Positions 18,525-27,739 of a DNA stretch of 64,000 nucleotides are shown piece after piece. The position numbers and the translations under genes were made by a program. Each line of letters opens with the position of its first letter. Positions within the stretch are counted from its first letter, which is position 1. The notes beneath the pieces are model-generated. The model searched no databases. It worked only from the letters and a program-made list of their open reading frames with translations, and had not been told where the DNA came from. Origin of the DNA: Thiospirillum jenense (GTDB lineage: Bacteria > Pseudomonadota > Gammaproteobacteria > Chromatiales > Chromatiaceae); assembly GCF_014145225.1 (NCBI RefSeq), contig NZ_JABVCQ010000001.1:1-64000 (forward strand), given 5' to 3'.

Positions 18525-20474
18525 TTAAACACTTTGTAATTCATCCGCGAGTGAAGCGATTTCTTCAATAGCGGCGGCTAATTCTTCAGCCCCCTGACTT
18601 TGTTGTTTAGCTGCTGCTGCTGCTTCAGTTGATGCTTTTTCAGCTTCTTGTGCCGCCGCTGAAATTTGGTCTACACCGGTTTTAATTTGCCCAACTGCAC
18701 TGGCGATTTCATTTGCAGCTGACAAAATATCTTGGGTACCAGTATTGACAATAGCAATGTCAGTTTCAATGGTGACTAATGCGGCAGTGACGAGCTTGGC
18801 TTTTTCAGTTTCTGTAATTGCCGAAGCAATGATTTCTTCTAGATCACGCCCGACTATGCCGATTTGATCTTGCACGGCTTTTACTAAGTCTTTAATGCGA
18901 TCGGCATTTTCAGCTGAATCATGGGCAAGATTACGAATATCGGTAGCCACCACCACAAATCCTTTACCGAATTCACCAGCGCGGGCGGCTTCAATTGAAC
19001 CATTCACTGCCAGCATATTGGTTTGAATTGATACGGTGGTGATCGCATCAACAATTTTATCAATACGGCGCGAAACCAATTCCAAGTCTTTGACTTGTTT
19101 TAAACTAAGACGTGAGGATTCACCCGAATTGAGTACGCCCTGTACTAATGCGTTTACACTATTCTTATTTGATGTCAGCAGAGCGGTAATTGCTTCTACT
19201 TTATTACCAGCTTGATTTGCACGTTGTTGGGCGATTTCAATGCCTTTTTCAATTTGGCTAATTGCCGCTGCTGATTCTTCGGTCGCCGATGATTGCACTT
19301 GAGCGCTTTTACGAATCTGCTCAACTGCTGCCATAATTTGCACACCGGAGCGATTGATTTCTTGCACTGCTGAAGATAATTGTTCCGCCGCTGATGCAAC
19401 ATCTTCTGCGCTTTTACTAATATCAGTGGAGTTTTTTAATTCCTCGGCCAATTCAGACAAATTTTGCGCGGCTTGTTCACATTCAGATAAGGCTTGACCC
19501 TGTTCAGCAACGGTTTTTGCTGCTTCTTCAGATGCGGCGGATTGTTCTTCGGCGGCGGCGGCGATTTCTTCTGTGCCCTTTAATGCTTGCTGTGATGCGA
19601 TATTGGATTGTTGCGCACCAACGGCAATCTCTTGAATACCGCGAGTAATTTCGAGTGCATCTAAACGGATTTGTTCTAATTGCGTATTAATGATTTTACT
19701 ATTCTCTACCTCTTGCTGCACATTTGCCGCTGATGTATTGATTCCTTCCGAAATGAATTTCACTTCTTGTTGAATTTGACCAACGAGGTCTTGGATTTGT
19801 TTGGCACTTTTTTCTGAGGTTTCCGCAAGAGTGCGCACTTCATCAGCGACCACCGCAAAGCCTTTGCCGTGTTTGCCAGCGCGGGCGGCTTCAATTGCAG
19901 CATTTAATGCTAATAAATTGGTTTGATCGGCAATGCGGGCGACCGCCTTAACGATGTCACCGATATTGGCAGCTTGTTTTTCTAATTCAGCGACCATTTT
20001 AACTGAGGCGGTTTGACGTTGTGCTGCCACGCCAACATTCGCAATTAATGCGGTGGTATCAGTGCTAATGCGTCCAATTAATGATTCGCTCGTTTCAATC
20101 CTTGTTTGTACAGCACGGACATTTTCTAATTGCCGGGCTAATGCACTGACGACTAATTTGAATGCGGCTAATGATTCTTGAGATGCACCGGAGGCTTCTT
20201 CCGCCCCGGTGGCAATTTGATCGGCCGAGCGTTTTAATTCTTCGGCAGCCGAGGCCGCTTCATTAATCCCAGAGGCTAATTGTGCAGTTGCCGCCGCAAT
20301 TCGTTCGGCGGCCTGTTGTTGTTTCGCTAAGGTGCGCGCCCGTTTGCGTTGAGCATCGGCATCACGATTATTAGGGATTGTATTATTGCCAGTATTTGCT
20401 ATGCGTCCTTCCGTTGCAGGTGAGTGATATGAACGACCAGTGGTGGAGCCTGAGGTTTTTTTTACAAGTGCCAT
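18525..20474 (-). CDS. Soluble chemoreceptor with two tandem signalling hairpins
   Basis: A 649-residue protein with no membrane segment, no HAMP and no recognisable sensory domain. A basic, probably disordered N-terminus (1-55) leads into near-continuous coiled coil. Two full receptor tips are present: residues 182-218 ([17 protein letters not shown], then [15 protein letters not shown]) and residues 482-518 ([17 protein letters not shown], then [15 protein letters not shown]). They are spaced exactly 300 residues apart. Heptad-rich helices with alanine/glutamate/glutamine pairs typical of methylation regions flank each ([35 protein letters not shown]). The second tip is more diverged (LALNA to LAVNG, DEVR to TDIR). 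It is the first gene of the operon. Confidence 0.93.
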   Translation of the reverse strand: MALVKKTSGSTTGRSYHSPATEGRIANTGNNTIPNNRDADAQRKRARTLAKQQQAAERIAAATAQLASGINEAASAAEELKRSADQIATGAEEASGASQESLAAFKLVVSALARQLENVRAVQTRIETSESLIGRISTDTTALIANVGVAAQRQTASVKMVAELEKQAANIGDIVKAVARIADQTNLLALNAAIEAARAGKHGKGFAVVADEVRTLAETSEKSAKQIQDLVGQIQQEVKFISEGINTSAANVQQEVENSKIINTQLEQIRLDALEITRGIQEIAVGAQQSNIASQQALKGTEEIAAAAEEQSAASEEAAKTVAEQGQALSECEQAAQNLSELAEELKNSTDISKSAEDVASAAEQLSSAVQEINRSGVQIMAAVEQIRKSAQVQSSATEESAAAISQIEKGIEIAQQRANQAGNKVEAITALLTSNKNSVNALVQGVLNSGESSRLSLKQVKDLELVSRRIDKIVDAITTVSIQTNMLAVNGSIEAARAGEFGKGFVVVATDIRNLAHDSAENADRIKDLVKAVQDQIGIVGRDLEEIIASAITETEKAKLVTAALVTIETDIAIVNTGTQDILSAANEIASAVGQIKTGVDQISAAAQEAEKASTEAAAAAKQQSQGAEELAAAIEEIASLADELQSV

Positions 20475-20760
20475 GAGTGTCTCCTAATAAAATAGAGGTG
20501 TATCAATGCTAGAATATTTTCACCAACCATTAGTCAAACCATTGCAACGAGCGTGTGACCCGATTGCAAAATGGTTGGGGTTAATATGCAATGTGTCGCA
20601 GAATTAGGAAATGAGAGTCGCGTTTTTTAATTAGGTATAACACTGTTCAATCAGTGCTAACGATGACAGAAAAGGGCATTTTAGGCGTGTATTCTTGCCC
20701 AACGTTTTTGGGAGTGAATGAAAGGGTTGGTCGCATAATAACAATCAATATGCGGCGCCG
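20475..20760. promoter_or_regulatory. Probable promoter region of the chemosensory operon
   Basis: 286 bases between the first operon gene (minus strand, starting at 20474) and uppP. An inverted repeat CCAACCAT (20523-20530) / ATGGTTGG (20571-20578) lies about 50 bases before the start and could be an operator. ATTGCAA occurs twice inside it. No clear -10/-35 pair was identified, so this is positional inference. Confidence 0.35.
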
Positions 20761-21594
20761 TTACCAGGTAATTAGTCCAGTCAATGCGGTGAACAAAACG
20801 AGGACACCAAAGCCAATGCGATACCATGCAAATATGACAAAATCGTGGTTAGCAACATAATGCAACAGCGTTTTAATGGTTAAGGCGGCGCTGATAAACG
20901 CTGCAATAAAGCCGACGGCGAATAACGGGATAGCATCGCTGGTTAATAAGTCACGCGCTTGGAAAACATCATAAGCCGTTGCGGCCAACATGGTGGGAAT
21001 GGCGAGAAAAAATGATAATTCGGTGGCGACTTGACGCGATAATCCGAATACTACGCCGCCCATAATGGTGGCACCTGCCCGAGAGACACCGGGGAATAAG
21101 GCTAATGTTTGGGCTAATCCGACTTTAAATGCGATGGCGGTGCTTAAATCATCAATATGACGCACCCGCCGCCGGGGTGGTTGGTGTTCAATATACAAGA
21201 TCACGAATCCACCAATAATCAATGCGCCTGCGACAGTTAACGGCGAAAAGAGATAAGTTTTAATCACGTCGTGAAATAAAACGCCGGCGACCATCGCCGG
21301 TAGAAATGCAATGATGATGTTGAATGCAAAGCGCCGTTCGGTTGGTCGGGTGCGTATTCCCCGCGCTACCCGGATTAATCGCGCTCGGTAAAACCAGCAT
21401 ACAGCAAGAATTGCGCCCAATTGAATAACAATTTTGAATACCTTATCCTGTTCAGCACCGCCGCCGCCGAGGACTTGGTCAAGGAGGTCGCCGACGATAA
21501 TCAGGTGACCGGTGGAGGAAATCGGCAAAAATTCCGTCAAACCTTCGACGATGCCGAGGATGAGTGCTTTAATAAATGGGATAAAATCGGTCAC
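20761..21594 (-). CDS. uppP: Undecaprenyl-diphosphatase (BacA type)
   Basis: A 277-residue polytopic membrane enzyme that dephosphorylates undecaprenyl diphosphate to recycle the lipid carrier of cell-wall synthesis and confers bacitracin resistance. Signatures are the first catalytic loop GIVEGLTEFLPISSTGHL and the second, PGVSRAGATIMGG. About seven to eight hydrophobic segments follow. I chose the GTG at 21594, which has GAGG eight bases upstream, over a more distal start at 21654 that would add 20 polar residues. It is not obviously part of the chemosensory operon, which starts 286 bases downstream. Confidence 0.95.
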   Translation of the reverse strand: MTDFIPFIKALILGIVEGLTEFLPISSTGHLIIVGDLLDQVLGGGGAEQDKVFKIVIQLGAILAVCWFYRARLIRVARGIRTRPTERRFAFNIIIAFLPAMVAGVLFHDVIKTYLFSPLTVAGALIIGGFVILYIEHQPPRRRVRHIDDLSTAIAFKVGLAQTLALFPGVSRAGATIMGGVVFGLSRQVATELSFFLAIPTMLAATAYDVFQARDLLTSDAIPLFAVGFIAAFISAALTIKTLLHYVANHDFVIFAWYRIGFGVLVLFTALTGLITW

Positions 21595-21866
21595 GCGATG
21601 GGCCTCGCACTGGTGCGTATTAGCAAAAATCGGTATTCTAATTGACCGCCTCACTCAAGACACTCAGCGGTCGGGTGCTAGAAATCAGGTTGAGCGCGCC
21701 AATCTGCGGTATCCTAGCGCAATGTCGAACATATCATAGCGGCACTTTGGGTAGTCACTCCACCAGTTCCGCACGATCACGCTGGTCGAAGGCGGCGGTC
21801 ATGTGAACGCCAACTGACCCCGGCTTTGGAGTAACGACTGGGCGGCGGCAACGTCGCTCGCTATCC

Positions 21867-21884
21867 CCCACGCGCAACCGTGGG
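21867..21884 (+). promoter_or_regulatory. Leader hairpin directly before a ribosome site
   Basis: CCCACG (21867-21872), loop CGCAAC, CGTGGG (21879-21884): a 6-pair stem ending 10 bases before the Shine-Dalgarno GGAGG (21895-21899) of the small gene at 21907. It may affect translation or be the end of a leader RNA. Confidence 0.4.
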
Positions 21885-21906
21885 ATTTTCTCGCGGAGGA
21901 ACCTTA

Positions 21907-22104
21907 ATGAATCAGTTTTACTACGACGCAGTGACAACCATGGAACAAAAGGGCGTCGATGATGAGTACATTCAAGGCTGGCAATGCGGCTTTTTACAAA
22001 ATCCCAAGCGTGAGGAACAGCGCTTAACCGAGGCTTATGAAGCCGGTTACGCTGACGGCGAAGAAAAAAATACTGATAACTTTGCCAATTGGGTTAATAC
22101 TTAA
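21907..22104 (+). CDS. Small acidic conserved hypothetical protein
   Basis: A 65-residue protein with a strong ribosome site (GCGGAGGAACC, GGAGG 7 bases before the ATG). It reads MNQFYYDAVTTMEQKGVDDE, then a tryptophan/cysteine segment QGWQCGFLQNPKREEQR and AYEAGYADGEEKNTDNFANW. I recall close relatives as unnamed proteins in other gammaproteobacteria. The AYEAGYADG segment looks like the G-Y-x-x-G pattern of ribosome modulation factor, but the protein lacks RMF's basic N-terminus, so the likeness may be chance. It sits alone, with a leader hairpin upstream and a hairpin 37 bases downstream, so it is probably a monocistronic gene. A short, well-expressed regulator or stress protein is possible. 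Confidence 0.75.
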   Translation: MNQFYYDAVTTMEQKGVDDEYIQGWQCGFLQNPKREEQRLTEAYEAGYADGEEKNTDNFANWVNT

Positions 22105-22121
22105 AATTGCATTGTGCCACT

Positions 22122-22170
22122 GTCATTTGTAATGACACCGCCCCGCCCTGTGCGGGGTTAATTGTCTATT
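22122..22170 (+). terminator. Likely terminator of the small gene
   Basis: Two hairpins in series: GTCATT-TGT-AATGAC (22122-22136) and CCCCGC-CCTGT-GCGGGG (22141-22157), the second followed by a T-rich stretch TTAATTGTCTATTTT. The T tract is broken, so termination strength is uncertain. Confidence 0.55.
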
Positions 22171-22308
22171 TTAAGTCACGTTTAATACGTTTATCTCAAC
22201 GGTTTACTGTGCAATATTGAATTACTGTAAATCGTTTGATCGCCTCACAATTGGCTATTGTTATGCGATCAATTCCATCGTTTCTGCACTCGCAAAACGA
22301 GGTATCTC

Positions 22309-23034
22309 ATGCCACTATCCTCGGCGCAACTCACCATTTTATTTGACAATATCCCCGGCGTTGCGAATACGCGACCATTATGGGGGTTTGCCGCGCAACT
22401 GCGCACCAGTAATGGTCAAATCTTATTATTCGACACGGGCAGCAACGGGCGCGTTTTATTAAAAAATATGACCGCACTCAACTGCGATCCTCAGGCGTTT
22501 CAATGGCTGTTTTTATCCCATCAACATTGGGATCACATTGGCGGGGTTGATTCGATTATTGAATTAAATCCCCAGCTGACTTGCGTGGTTCACGACGGAT
22601 TTTCCAAACATCTCACTGCCGATCTAGCCGAATTAACTGCCGGTTGTTTAACCATTGATAATTTACCAGTACAATTCGCCCCGCACCTATGGTCAACCGG
22701 CATGTTTCATAGCGAACCGCCCGAACATGCGTTAATTATTGAAACCCAAAGCGGGCTGCATTTAATCACCGGCTGCGCCCATCCAGGCATAGTGCAATTG
22801 ATTAATCACGTTCAAACGGTATTCAAACAACCGGTGCAAACCGTCATTGGGGGTTTTCATCTCGGCGCGGCGGATGAAACTACAATTGCAAATACCGTCA
22901 CCGCGTTATTAAGCAGCGGTATTCAGCGCATTTTACCCACGCATTGCACCGGTATTGCGGCCATGACAGCACTGAAAACCGCATTTGGTACACGGTGTTT
23001 AACCGGCGGCGCGGGTTGTCAAATCCAACTTTAG
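22309..23034 (+). CDS. MBL-fold metallo-hydrolase
   Basis: A 241-residue metallo-beta-lactamase-fold protein. The metal-binding motif HQHWDHIGG (HxHxDH) lies at about residues 72-77, GCAHPGIV supplies a later histidine, and GGFHLG and LPTHCTG follow near the C-terminus. The overall wording matches the group annotated as 7,8-dihydropterin-6-methyl-4-aminobenzene-phosphate synthase-like (COG1237), but the biochemical role of bacterial members is mostly unknown. I chose the ATG at 22309 with AGG of ACGAGG upstream; starts further upstream would add an unlikely 17 residues. It stands alone between the small gene and mnmG, 58 bases before the latter, on the same strand. Cytosolic, no signal peptide. 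Confidence 0.82.
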   Translation: MPLSSAQLTILFDNIPGVANTRPLWGFAAQLRTSNGQILLFDTGSNGRVLLKNMTALNCDPQAFQWLFLSHQHWDHIGGVDSIIELNPQLTCVVHDGFSKHLTADLAELTAGCLTIDNLPVQFAPHLWSTGMFHSEPPEHALIIETQSGLHLITGCAHPGIVQLINHVQTVFKQPVQTVIGGFHLGAADETTIANTVTALLSSGIQRILPTHCTGIAAMTALKTAFGTRCLTGGAGCQIQL

Positions 23035-23092
23035 TTCCATTTTTCAAATCCAACGCTGGTTCTTATTCCATGTCTGTTGATAATTAACGCCA

Positions 23093-25012
23093 ATGTTAAT
23101 AGCGCCTCGCTATCAAGTAATTGTGATTGGCGGTGGTCATGCCGGCGCCGAAGCCGCATTAGCCGCCGCCCGTTGTGGTGTGCGCACCTTATTATTAACC
23201 CATTCAATTGAAACACTCGGACAAATGAGTTGCAATCCCGCTATTGGCGGCATTGGCAAAGGGCATTTGGTGAAAGAAATTGATGCGCTCGGCGGGTTAA
23301 TGGCAATAGCCGCAGATCGCGCCGGTATTCAATTCCGTATTTTGAATAGCCGTAAAGGTCCCGCCGTGCGCGCCACTCGCGCCCAAGCTGACCGTCAATT
23401 ATATCGCACCGCTGTCCGACAAGCATTAGAATGCCAATCATCACTCGATGTTTTTCAACAAGCGGTGGATGATTTAATTGTTCACGGCGACCGCGTCATT
23501 GGCATTCGCACCCAAATTGGTTTGGAATATCACGCCGATTGCGTTGTATTAACAGCCGGTACTTTTTTAGATGGGCGTATTCACGTTGGATTAGCCAGTT
23601 ATCGCGGTGGACGCGCCGGTGATCCACCAGCGCGAGCATTAGCAGCGCGGTTGCGTGAATTACCGCTGCGGCCGGCGCGATTAAAAACTGGCACCCCGCC
23701 GCGCATTGCAGCGAAATCAATTGATTACAGTCAATTATTAGAACAGCCCGGGGATACGCCGACGCCGGTGTTTTCTTATTTAGGTAGCGTTGCGGATCAT
23801 CCGCGCCAAGTCAATTGCCATATTGCGCGCACCACTGAACGGACGCATGACATCATTCGCAGCGGTTTATCCCGCTCGCCATTATTCAGCGGGTTAATTG
23901 AAGGCATCGGCCCGCGTTATTGCCCGTCAATTGAAGATAAAATCGTCCGCTTTGCTGATAAAAATTCACACCAGATTTTTATTGAACCGGAAGGATTAGA
24001 CAGCGGCGAAATCTATCCCAATGGTATTTCAACCAGTTTGCCGTTTGATATTCAACAGGCGCTGGTACGGTCAATGGCGGGATTTGAAAACGCGCATTTA
24101 ACGCGGCCGGGCTATGCCATTGAATACGACTTTTTTGATCCGCGTGATTTGCAACCATCATTAGAAACCAAAGTGATTCAAGGGCTGTTTTTTGCCGGAC
24201 AAATCAATGGTACGACCGGGTATGAAGAGGCCGCCGCGCAGGGGTTATTAGCCGGTGTTAATGCGGCTCGTCAAGCATTATCATTAGACCCCTGGTATCC
24301 ACGCCGCGATGAAGCCTATTTGGGCGTGATGATTGATGATTTAATGACAACGGGTACGAATGAGCCGTATCGGATGTTCACCAGTCGCGCCGAATATCGC
24401 TTGTTATTACGCGAAGATAATGCTGATTTGCGATTAACGCCAATTGGCCGTGAATTGGGTTTAGTGAATGATGAACGCTGGCGGTTATTTGAAATTAAAC
24501 GCGAAGCAATTGAAATTGAGCGGCAGCGATTAAATGATATTTGGGTGCGGCCGGCGACGGCGACGGCGACGCCGGCGTTGACGGCGCTGTTGGGCGAGCC
24601 GCTGCGCCGCGAGGCGCGGGCGTTGGAGTTGTTGGCGCGCCCGCAAGTGAGTTACGCCGCGTTAATGGAGTGTACTGGATTTTCGGTTGCGACGGTTGAC
24701 GCGGCGGTGGCGGAACAGATTGAAATTCAAAGTAAATATGCCGGTTACATCACGCGGCAGCAGGCAGAAATTGATCGTCAGCGGGCGCAGGATCAGCAGC
24801 CGTTGCCGGCAGATTTTGATTTCGATCAGGTGCGCGGGTTGTCGTGCGAGGTGTTGGAAAAACTCAAGCGCACTCGTCCGGCCACGCTCGGTCAGGCGGC
24901 GCGCATTCCCGGGGTGACGCCGGCGGCGGTGTCATTATTGTTAATTCATTTGCGGCGCTATCGGGCAATGGCGGGCGCGGCAGTGGATTCAATTCCAACT
25001 GGCGACTCTTGA
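23093..25012 (+). CDS. mnmG: tRNA uridine-34 5-carboxymethylaminomethyl modification enzyme, FAD subunit
   Basis: A 639-residue flavoprotein that with MnmE installs the cmnm group on wobble uridine of several tRNAs. The FAD fold is at [19 protein letters not shown], then [20 protein letters not shown] (given in part: [12 protein letters not shown]), [12 protein letters not shown] with a conserved motif, the YCPSIEDK segment and [13 protein letters not shown]-terminal helical domain follows. Full length. Leucine codons are mostly TTA until about 24.54 kb; the next 400 bases (near residues 485-620) are strikingly GC-rich, with a repeated GCGACG pattern, although the protein still fits the family. 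MnmE and RsmG are not beside it. Confidence 0.97.
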   Translation: MLIAPRYQVIVIGGGHAGAEAALAAARCGVRTLLLTHSIETLGQMSCNPAIGGIGKGHLVKEIDALGGLMAIAADRAGIQFRILNSRKGPAVRATRAQADRQLYRTAVRQALECQSSLDVFQQAVDDLIVHGDRVIGIRTQIGLEYHADCVVLTAGTFLDGRIHVGLASYRGGRAGDPPARALAARLRELPLRPARLKTGTPPRIAAKSIDYSQLLEQPGDTPTPVFSYLGSVADHPRQVNCHIARTTERTHDIIRSGLSRSPLFSGLIEGIGPRYCPSIEDKIVRFADKNSHQIFIEPEGLDSGEIYPNGISTSLPFDIQQALVRSMAGFENAHLTRPGYAIEYDFFDPRDLQPSLETKVIQGLFFAGQINGTTGYEEAAAQGLLAGVNAARQALSLDPWYPRRDEAYLGVMIDDLMTTGTNEPYRMFTSRAEYRLLLREDNADLRLTPIGRELGLVNDERWRLFEIKREAIEIERQRLNDIWVRPATATATPALTALLGEPLRREARALELLARPQVSYAALMECTGFSVATVDAAVAEQIEIQSKYAGYITRQQAEIDRQRAQDQQPLPADFDFDQVRGLSCEVLEKLKRTRPATLGQAARIPGVTPAAVSLLLIHLRRYRAMAGAAVDSIPTGDS

Positions 25013-25084
25013 TTGCATGTTTTTATTTGGTTGATGATAGATTAAACCACGATTTATTTCACGGTTCATTATTAAGAGTGTATT

Positions 25085-26341
25085 ATGGCTTATCAACATA
25101 TTCAAATCCCAGCGCACGGTGAAACAATTCAAGTTGATGCAGATTATCGCCTGCATGTTCCGAATCATCCCATCATTCCTTTTATTGAAGGCGACGGGAT
25201 TGGAATTGATATTACACCGGTGATGCGGCGGGTACTTGATGCGGCAGTTGAGCGCGCTTATGGCAATGAACGGTCATTGGTGTGGATGGAAGTTTATGCG
25301 GGTGAAAAGGCGACGCGGGTGTATGGTGCGAATGAATGGTTGCCGGCTGAAACCCTGGCTGCGGTGCGCGAATTTCCCGTTTCAATTAAAGGGCCATTAA
25401 CCACGCCGGTCGGTGGTGGTATTCGGTCATTAAATGTTACGCTGCGTCAAGAATTGGATTTATATGTGTGTTTGCGGCCGGTGCGTTATTTCGCGGGGAC
25501 GCCGAGTCCATTGCGTGAACCGCAACATACCAATATGGTGATCTTTCGTGAGAATTCGGAAGATATTTATGCGGGAATTGAATGGGCGGCTGGCTCGCCG
25601 GAAGTGCGCAAGTTAATTGACTTTTTGCAAAACGAAATGGGCGTGACTAAGATTCGTTTTCCCGCGACCTCGGGTGTAGGAATTAAACCGGTGTCCGCTG
25701 ATGGCACTAAACGGTTGGTGCGTAAAGCAATTCAATATGCCATTGATAATCACCGTCATTCCGTGACGCTGGTGCATAAGGGCAATATTATGAAATTCAC
25801 CGAGGGCGCATTTAAGCAATGGGGCTATGAATTAGCGCAGGATGAATTTGGCGCAACTTTAATTGATGGCGGCCCCTGGTGCCGCATGACTAATCCCAAT
25901 ACTGGGACAGACATTATTATTAAAGATGTGATTGCCGATGCGTTTTTGCAGCAAATCTTATTACGCCCGCGTGAATATGATGTAATTGCCACGCTGAATT
26001 TAAATGGCGATTATATTTCGGACGCATTGGCGGCGCAGGTGGGTGGAATTGGCATGGCGCCGGGGGCTAATTTATCGGATAGCGTGGCGATGTTTGAAGC
26101 GACGCACGGCACCGCGCCGAAATACGCCGGTAAAGATCAAGTGAATCCCGGTTCAATTATTTTATCGGGTGAAATGCTATTGCGGCATTTAGGTTGGGTT
26201 GAGGCGGCGGATTTAATTATTAAAGGGTTGGCGGGTGCAATTCAAGCGAAAACCGTGACCTATGATTTAGAGCGGTTATTACCAGGCGCGACGCTTTTGA
26301 GTTGTTCGGCGTTTGGTGAGGCAATGATTGCACAAATGTAG
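25085..26341 (+). CDS. icd: NADP-dependent isocitrate dehydrogenase
   Basis: A 418-residue TCA-cycle enzyme oxidising isocitrate to 2-oxoglutarate with NADP. It starts with [20 protein letters not shown] and contains [14 protein letters not shown] near residue 30, the substrate site [17 protein letters not shown] with the regulatory serine, [14 protein letters not shown], and [18 protein letters not shown]. The C-terminus has [13 protein letters not shown] and [11 protein letters not shown], as expected of the Escherichia-type enzyme. Full family length. The serine of GGGIRS is the site phosphorylated by AceK in species that have it; AceK is not in the window. It lies 72 bases after mnmG and is convergent with the cold-shock gene. 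Confidence 0.97.
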   Translation: MAYQHIQIPAHGETIQVDADYRLHVPNHPIIPFIEGDGIGIDITPVMRRVLDAAVERAYGNERSLVWMEVYAGEKATRVYGANEWLPAETLAAVREFPVSIKGPLTTPVGGGIRSLNVTLRQELDLYVCLRPVRYFAGTPSPLREPQHTNMVIFRENSEDIYAGIEWAAGSPEVRKLIDFLQNEMGVTKIRFPATSGVGIKPVSADGTKRLVRKAIQYAIDNHRHSVTLVHKGNIMKFTEGAFKQWGYELAQDEFGATLIDGGPWCRMTNPNTGTDIIIKDVIADAFLQQILLRPREYDVIATLNLNGDYISDALAAQVGGIGMAPGANLSDSVAMFEATHGTAPKYAGKDQVNPGSIILSGEMLLRHLGWVEAADLIIKGLAGAIQAKTVTYDLERLLPGATLLSCSAFGEAMIAQM

Positions 26342-26369
26342 GCGGGGTTTTAATTATTAGTGCAATGCT

Positions 26370-26400
26370 AAAAAACGATGCGTCGCACGACCGACGCATC
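26370..26400 (-). terminator. Rho-independent terminator of the cold-shock gene
   Basis: On the minus strand the sequence forms a stem GATGCGTCG/CGACGCATC (plus-strand arms 26377-26385 and 26392-26400, six-base loop) followed by GTTTTTT (plus-strand A run 26370-26375). It lies about 60 bases after the cold-shock stop codon. Confidence 0.85.
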
Positions 26401-26462
26401 ACAACCAATCAATTTAATCCAACCAATGCGGCATCATCACCGGCATCAGTTTATCATTCGTA

Positions 26463-26672
26463 TTACACAGCACGTTGCACATGGGCGGCGTGTAATCCTT
26501 TCGGCCCCTGCGTAATTTCAAATTCCACCTTTTGCCCTTCACGCAAGGTTTTATAACCCTCCATGTGAATTGACGAAAAGTGAACAAACACATCAGCATC
26601 TTGATCGTCTGGTTTCACAAATCCATAGCCCTTGACATTGTTAAACCATTTCACAATTCCAGTCGTCATCAT
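26463..26672 (-). CDS. Cold-shock domain protein (CspA family)
   Basis: A 69-residue single cold-shock domain that binds single-stranded RNA/DNA and melts RNA secondary structure. RNP-1-like KGYGFVKPD and RNP-2-like VFVHFSSI are both present. The first motif lacks the usual phenylalanine of KGFGFI (tyrosine instead), a common change. A GGAG lies seven bases before the first of two adjacent ATGs (26672, 26669). The gene has a clear terminator downstream and a 426-base upstream gap, of which part may be a long leader, as is typical of cold-shock mRNAs. It is convergent with icd. Cold induction is not shown by the sequence. Confidence 0.95.
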   Translation of the reverse strand: MMTTGIVKWFNNVKGYGFVKPDDQDADVFVHFSSIHMEGYKTLREGQKVEFEITQGPKGLHAAHVQRAV

Positions 26673-27098
26673 TGCACTTCTCCGTTGCGACGTGGGTCGC
26701 TATTTCATACTTTGATGGTGTGGTAGTTATTGCGATGATGTATGTATATTTAAATAAAACGGCGGAGTTATCTAACATCAATGCTATGTCAACCAGCGCC
26801 TACTTTATTAAAAATTGCATCACCTTTATTATTCACTCAATCACAGTGCGCACCACTTAGCACCGTTATCACGATGGTTAACCGTGCCATCGTGACTGCT
26901 AAGTATAATAGATTTAGCGCGGATGTAACGGCCGAATGCAAAAAGGGTGTTGAATATCACACGATCCCCCGCTCGCCCGCGCTATTTTGTTGTCAGGGCG
27001 ACTCAAGTTTGACGCACCCCTGCCGTTAGCCCCTGTGACTCCTCCGTATAAACATCGCACGCCTGTCCGCAGCGGCGATTTGACTAGGTGACAAAACA
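26673..27098. other. Long gene-free stretch with a hairpin element
   Basis: 426 bases between the divergent cold-shock gene and the plus-strand gene at 27099. The main structure is the palindrome at 26855-26904. TATAAT at 26904-26909 could be a plus-strand -10 box, but no -35 is visible at 17 bases. Positions 26930-27090 are GC-richer and contain no recognisable RNA family or protein. GGTGA precedes the ATG at 27099. Confidence 0.4.
26855..26904. repeat. Nested inverted repeat, 50 bases
   Basis: Outer arms ACTTAGCA (26855-26862) and TGCTAAGT (26897-26904); inner arms TCACGATGG (26869-26877) and CCATCGTGA (26887-26895), loop TTAACCGTG. All pairs are perfect; six bases bulge on the left side and one on the right. 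Either a miniature mobile element or a structured regulatory site. Confidence 0.7.
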
Positions 27099-27434
27099 AT
27101 GATGCTCAACCGCGCCACATCCCTCAATACTAATGCACTCGCCAAAAGTCATTTCACACGACACAGCACTGATGCCGAAGTTGCGCTGGCATTAACGGCG
27201 GGATTTTTACCCGCATTTCGCCATGATGAATCCGGTGAAGTGCGCCTTTGTCAATTGGCCGACGGGCGCATTGCCTGTTTGCATTTATTAGATTCATTAC
27301 CCGAAGCGTGGGTCGCGGAGCGCGATCATCAAGGTCGCCCGGTGGCGTTAATTGATAAGGTGCGCGCTGGTTATTGGCGGGGGAGTGAATTCTGGACGCT
27401 GAGTGATTTAGTGCATCCGCATTTGGATAGTTAA
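27099..27434 (+). CDS. Hypothetical protein
   Basis: A 111-residue protein I do not recognise. The N-terminal 30 residues are polar (TSLNTNALAKSHFTRHSTD). Then AEVALALTAGFLPAFRHDESG and RLCQLADGRIACLHLLDSLPEAW suggest a small mixed alpha/beta domain, ending in VRAGYWRGSEFWTLSDLVHP. The pattern in which a regulator-like DGRIACLHLLD is followed by ERDHQGRPVAL looks conserved, and codon use is like neighbouring genes. GGTGA precedes the first of two ATG codons. No membrane segment or signal. It stands alone, with gaps of 426 and 305 bases on either side. Function unknown. Confidence 0.6.
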   Translation: MMLNRATSLNTNALAKSHFTRHSTDAEVALALTAGFLPAFRHDESGEVRLCQLADGRIACLHLLDSLPEAWVAERDHQGRPVALIDKVRAGYWRGSEFWTLSDLVHPHLDS

Positions 27435-27739
27435 TGCGGTATTTGAATTAAAAGCGTCTCCGTGTCAGCATCATTGATCCCGCGCCCCTGTGCTGCCTGT
27501 CTAAGGCAGTTAGGGGGTGTTGAATTAAATGCCATAGCGACATGTAATAATTCAAGAGTCTGTTATACAGAGACTTTGCTACCAACAATGACGGCAAACT
27601 GCTAAAGCGGTTTAATGAGTGAGTGTGTGGTTGACACCAACCAGTTAAATATTCAAATTGTTTAGGAAGAAGCTAACGACTGTGCGCTGAGTTGCAGTCT
27701 AATATCCACTCCAACAAGAATTGAAAAGCGCCTTTTTCT
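27435..27739. other. Gene-free stretch
   Basis: 305 bases between two plus-strand orphan genes. A hairpin CTGCC-TGTCTAA-GGCAG lies near 27492-27508 and may end transcription of the preceding gene, though no T run follows. The rest (27530-27739) has no stable structure or coding pattern that I can see. Many imperfect short repeats of AATTG occur, as elsewhere in the window. Confidence 0.35.

Noticed and set aside
24540-24960. Frameshift or foreign insertion in mnmG
   Set aside because: The GC-rich stretch keeps the frame and the expected C-terminal domain length, so it is a composition change only.
26910-27098. Structured non-coding RNA or 6S-like RNA before the orphan gene
   Set aside because: GC-rich text without a consistent long stem or a recognised family pattern; only short palindromes are visible.
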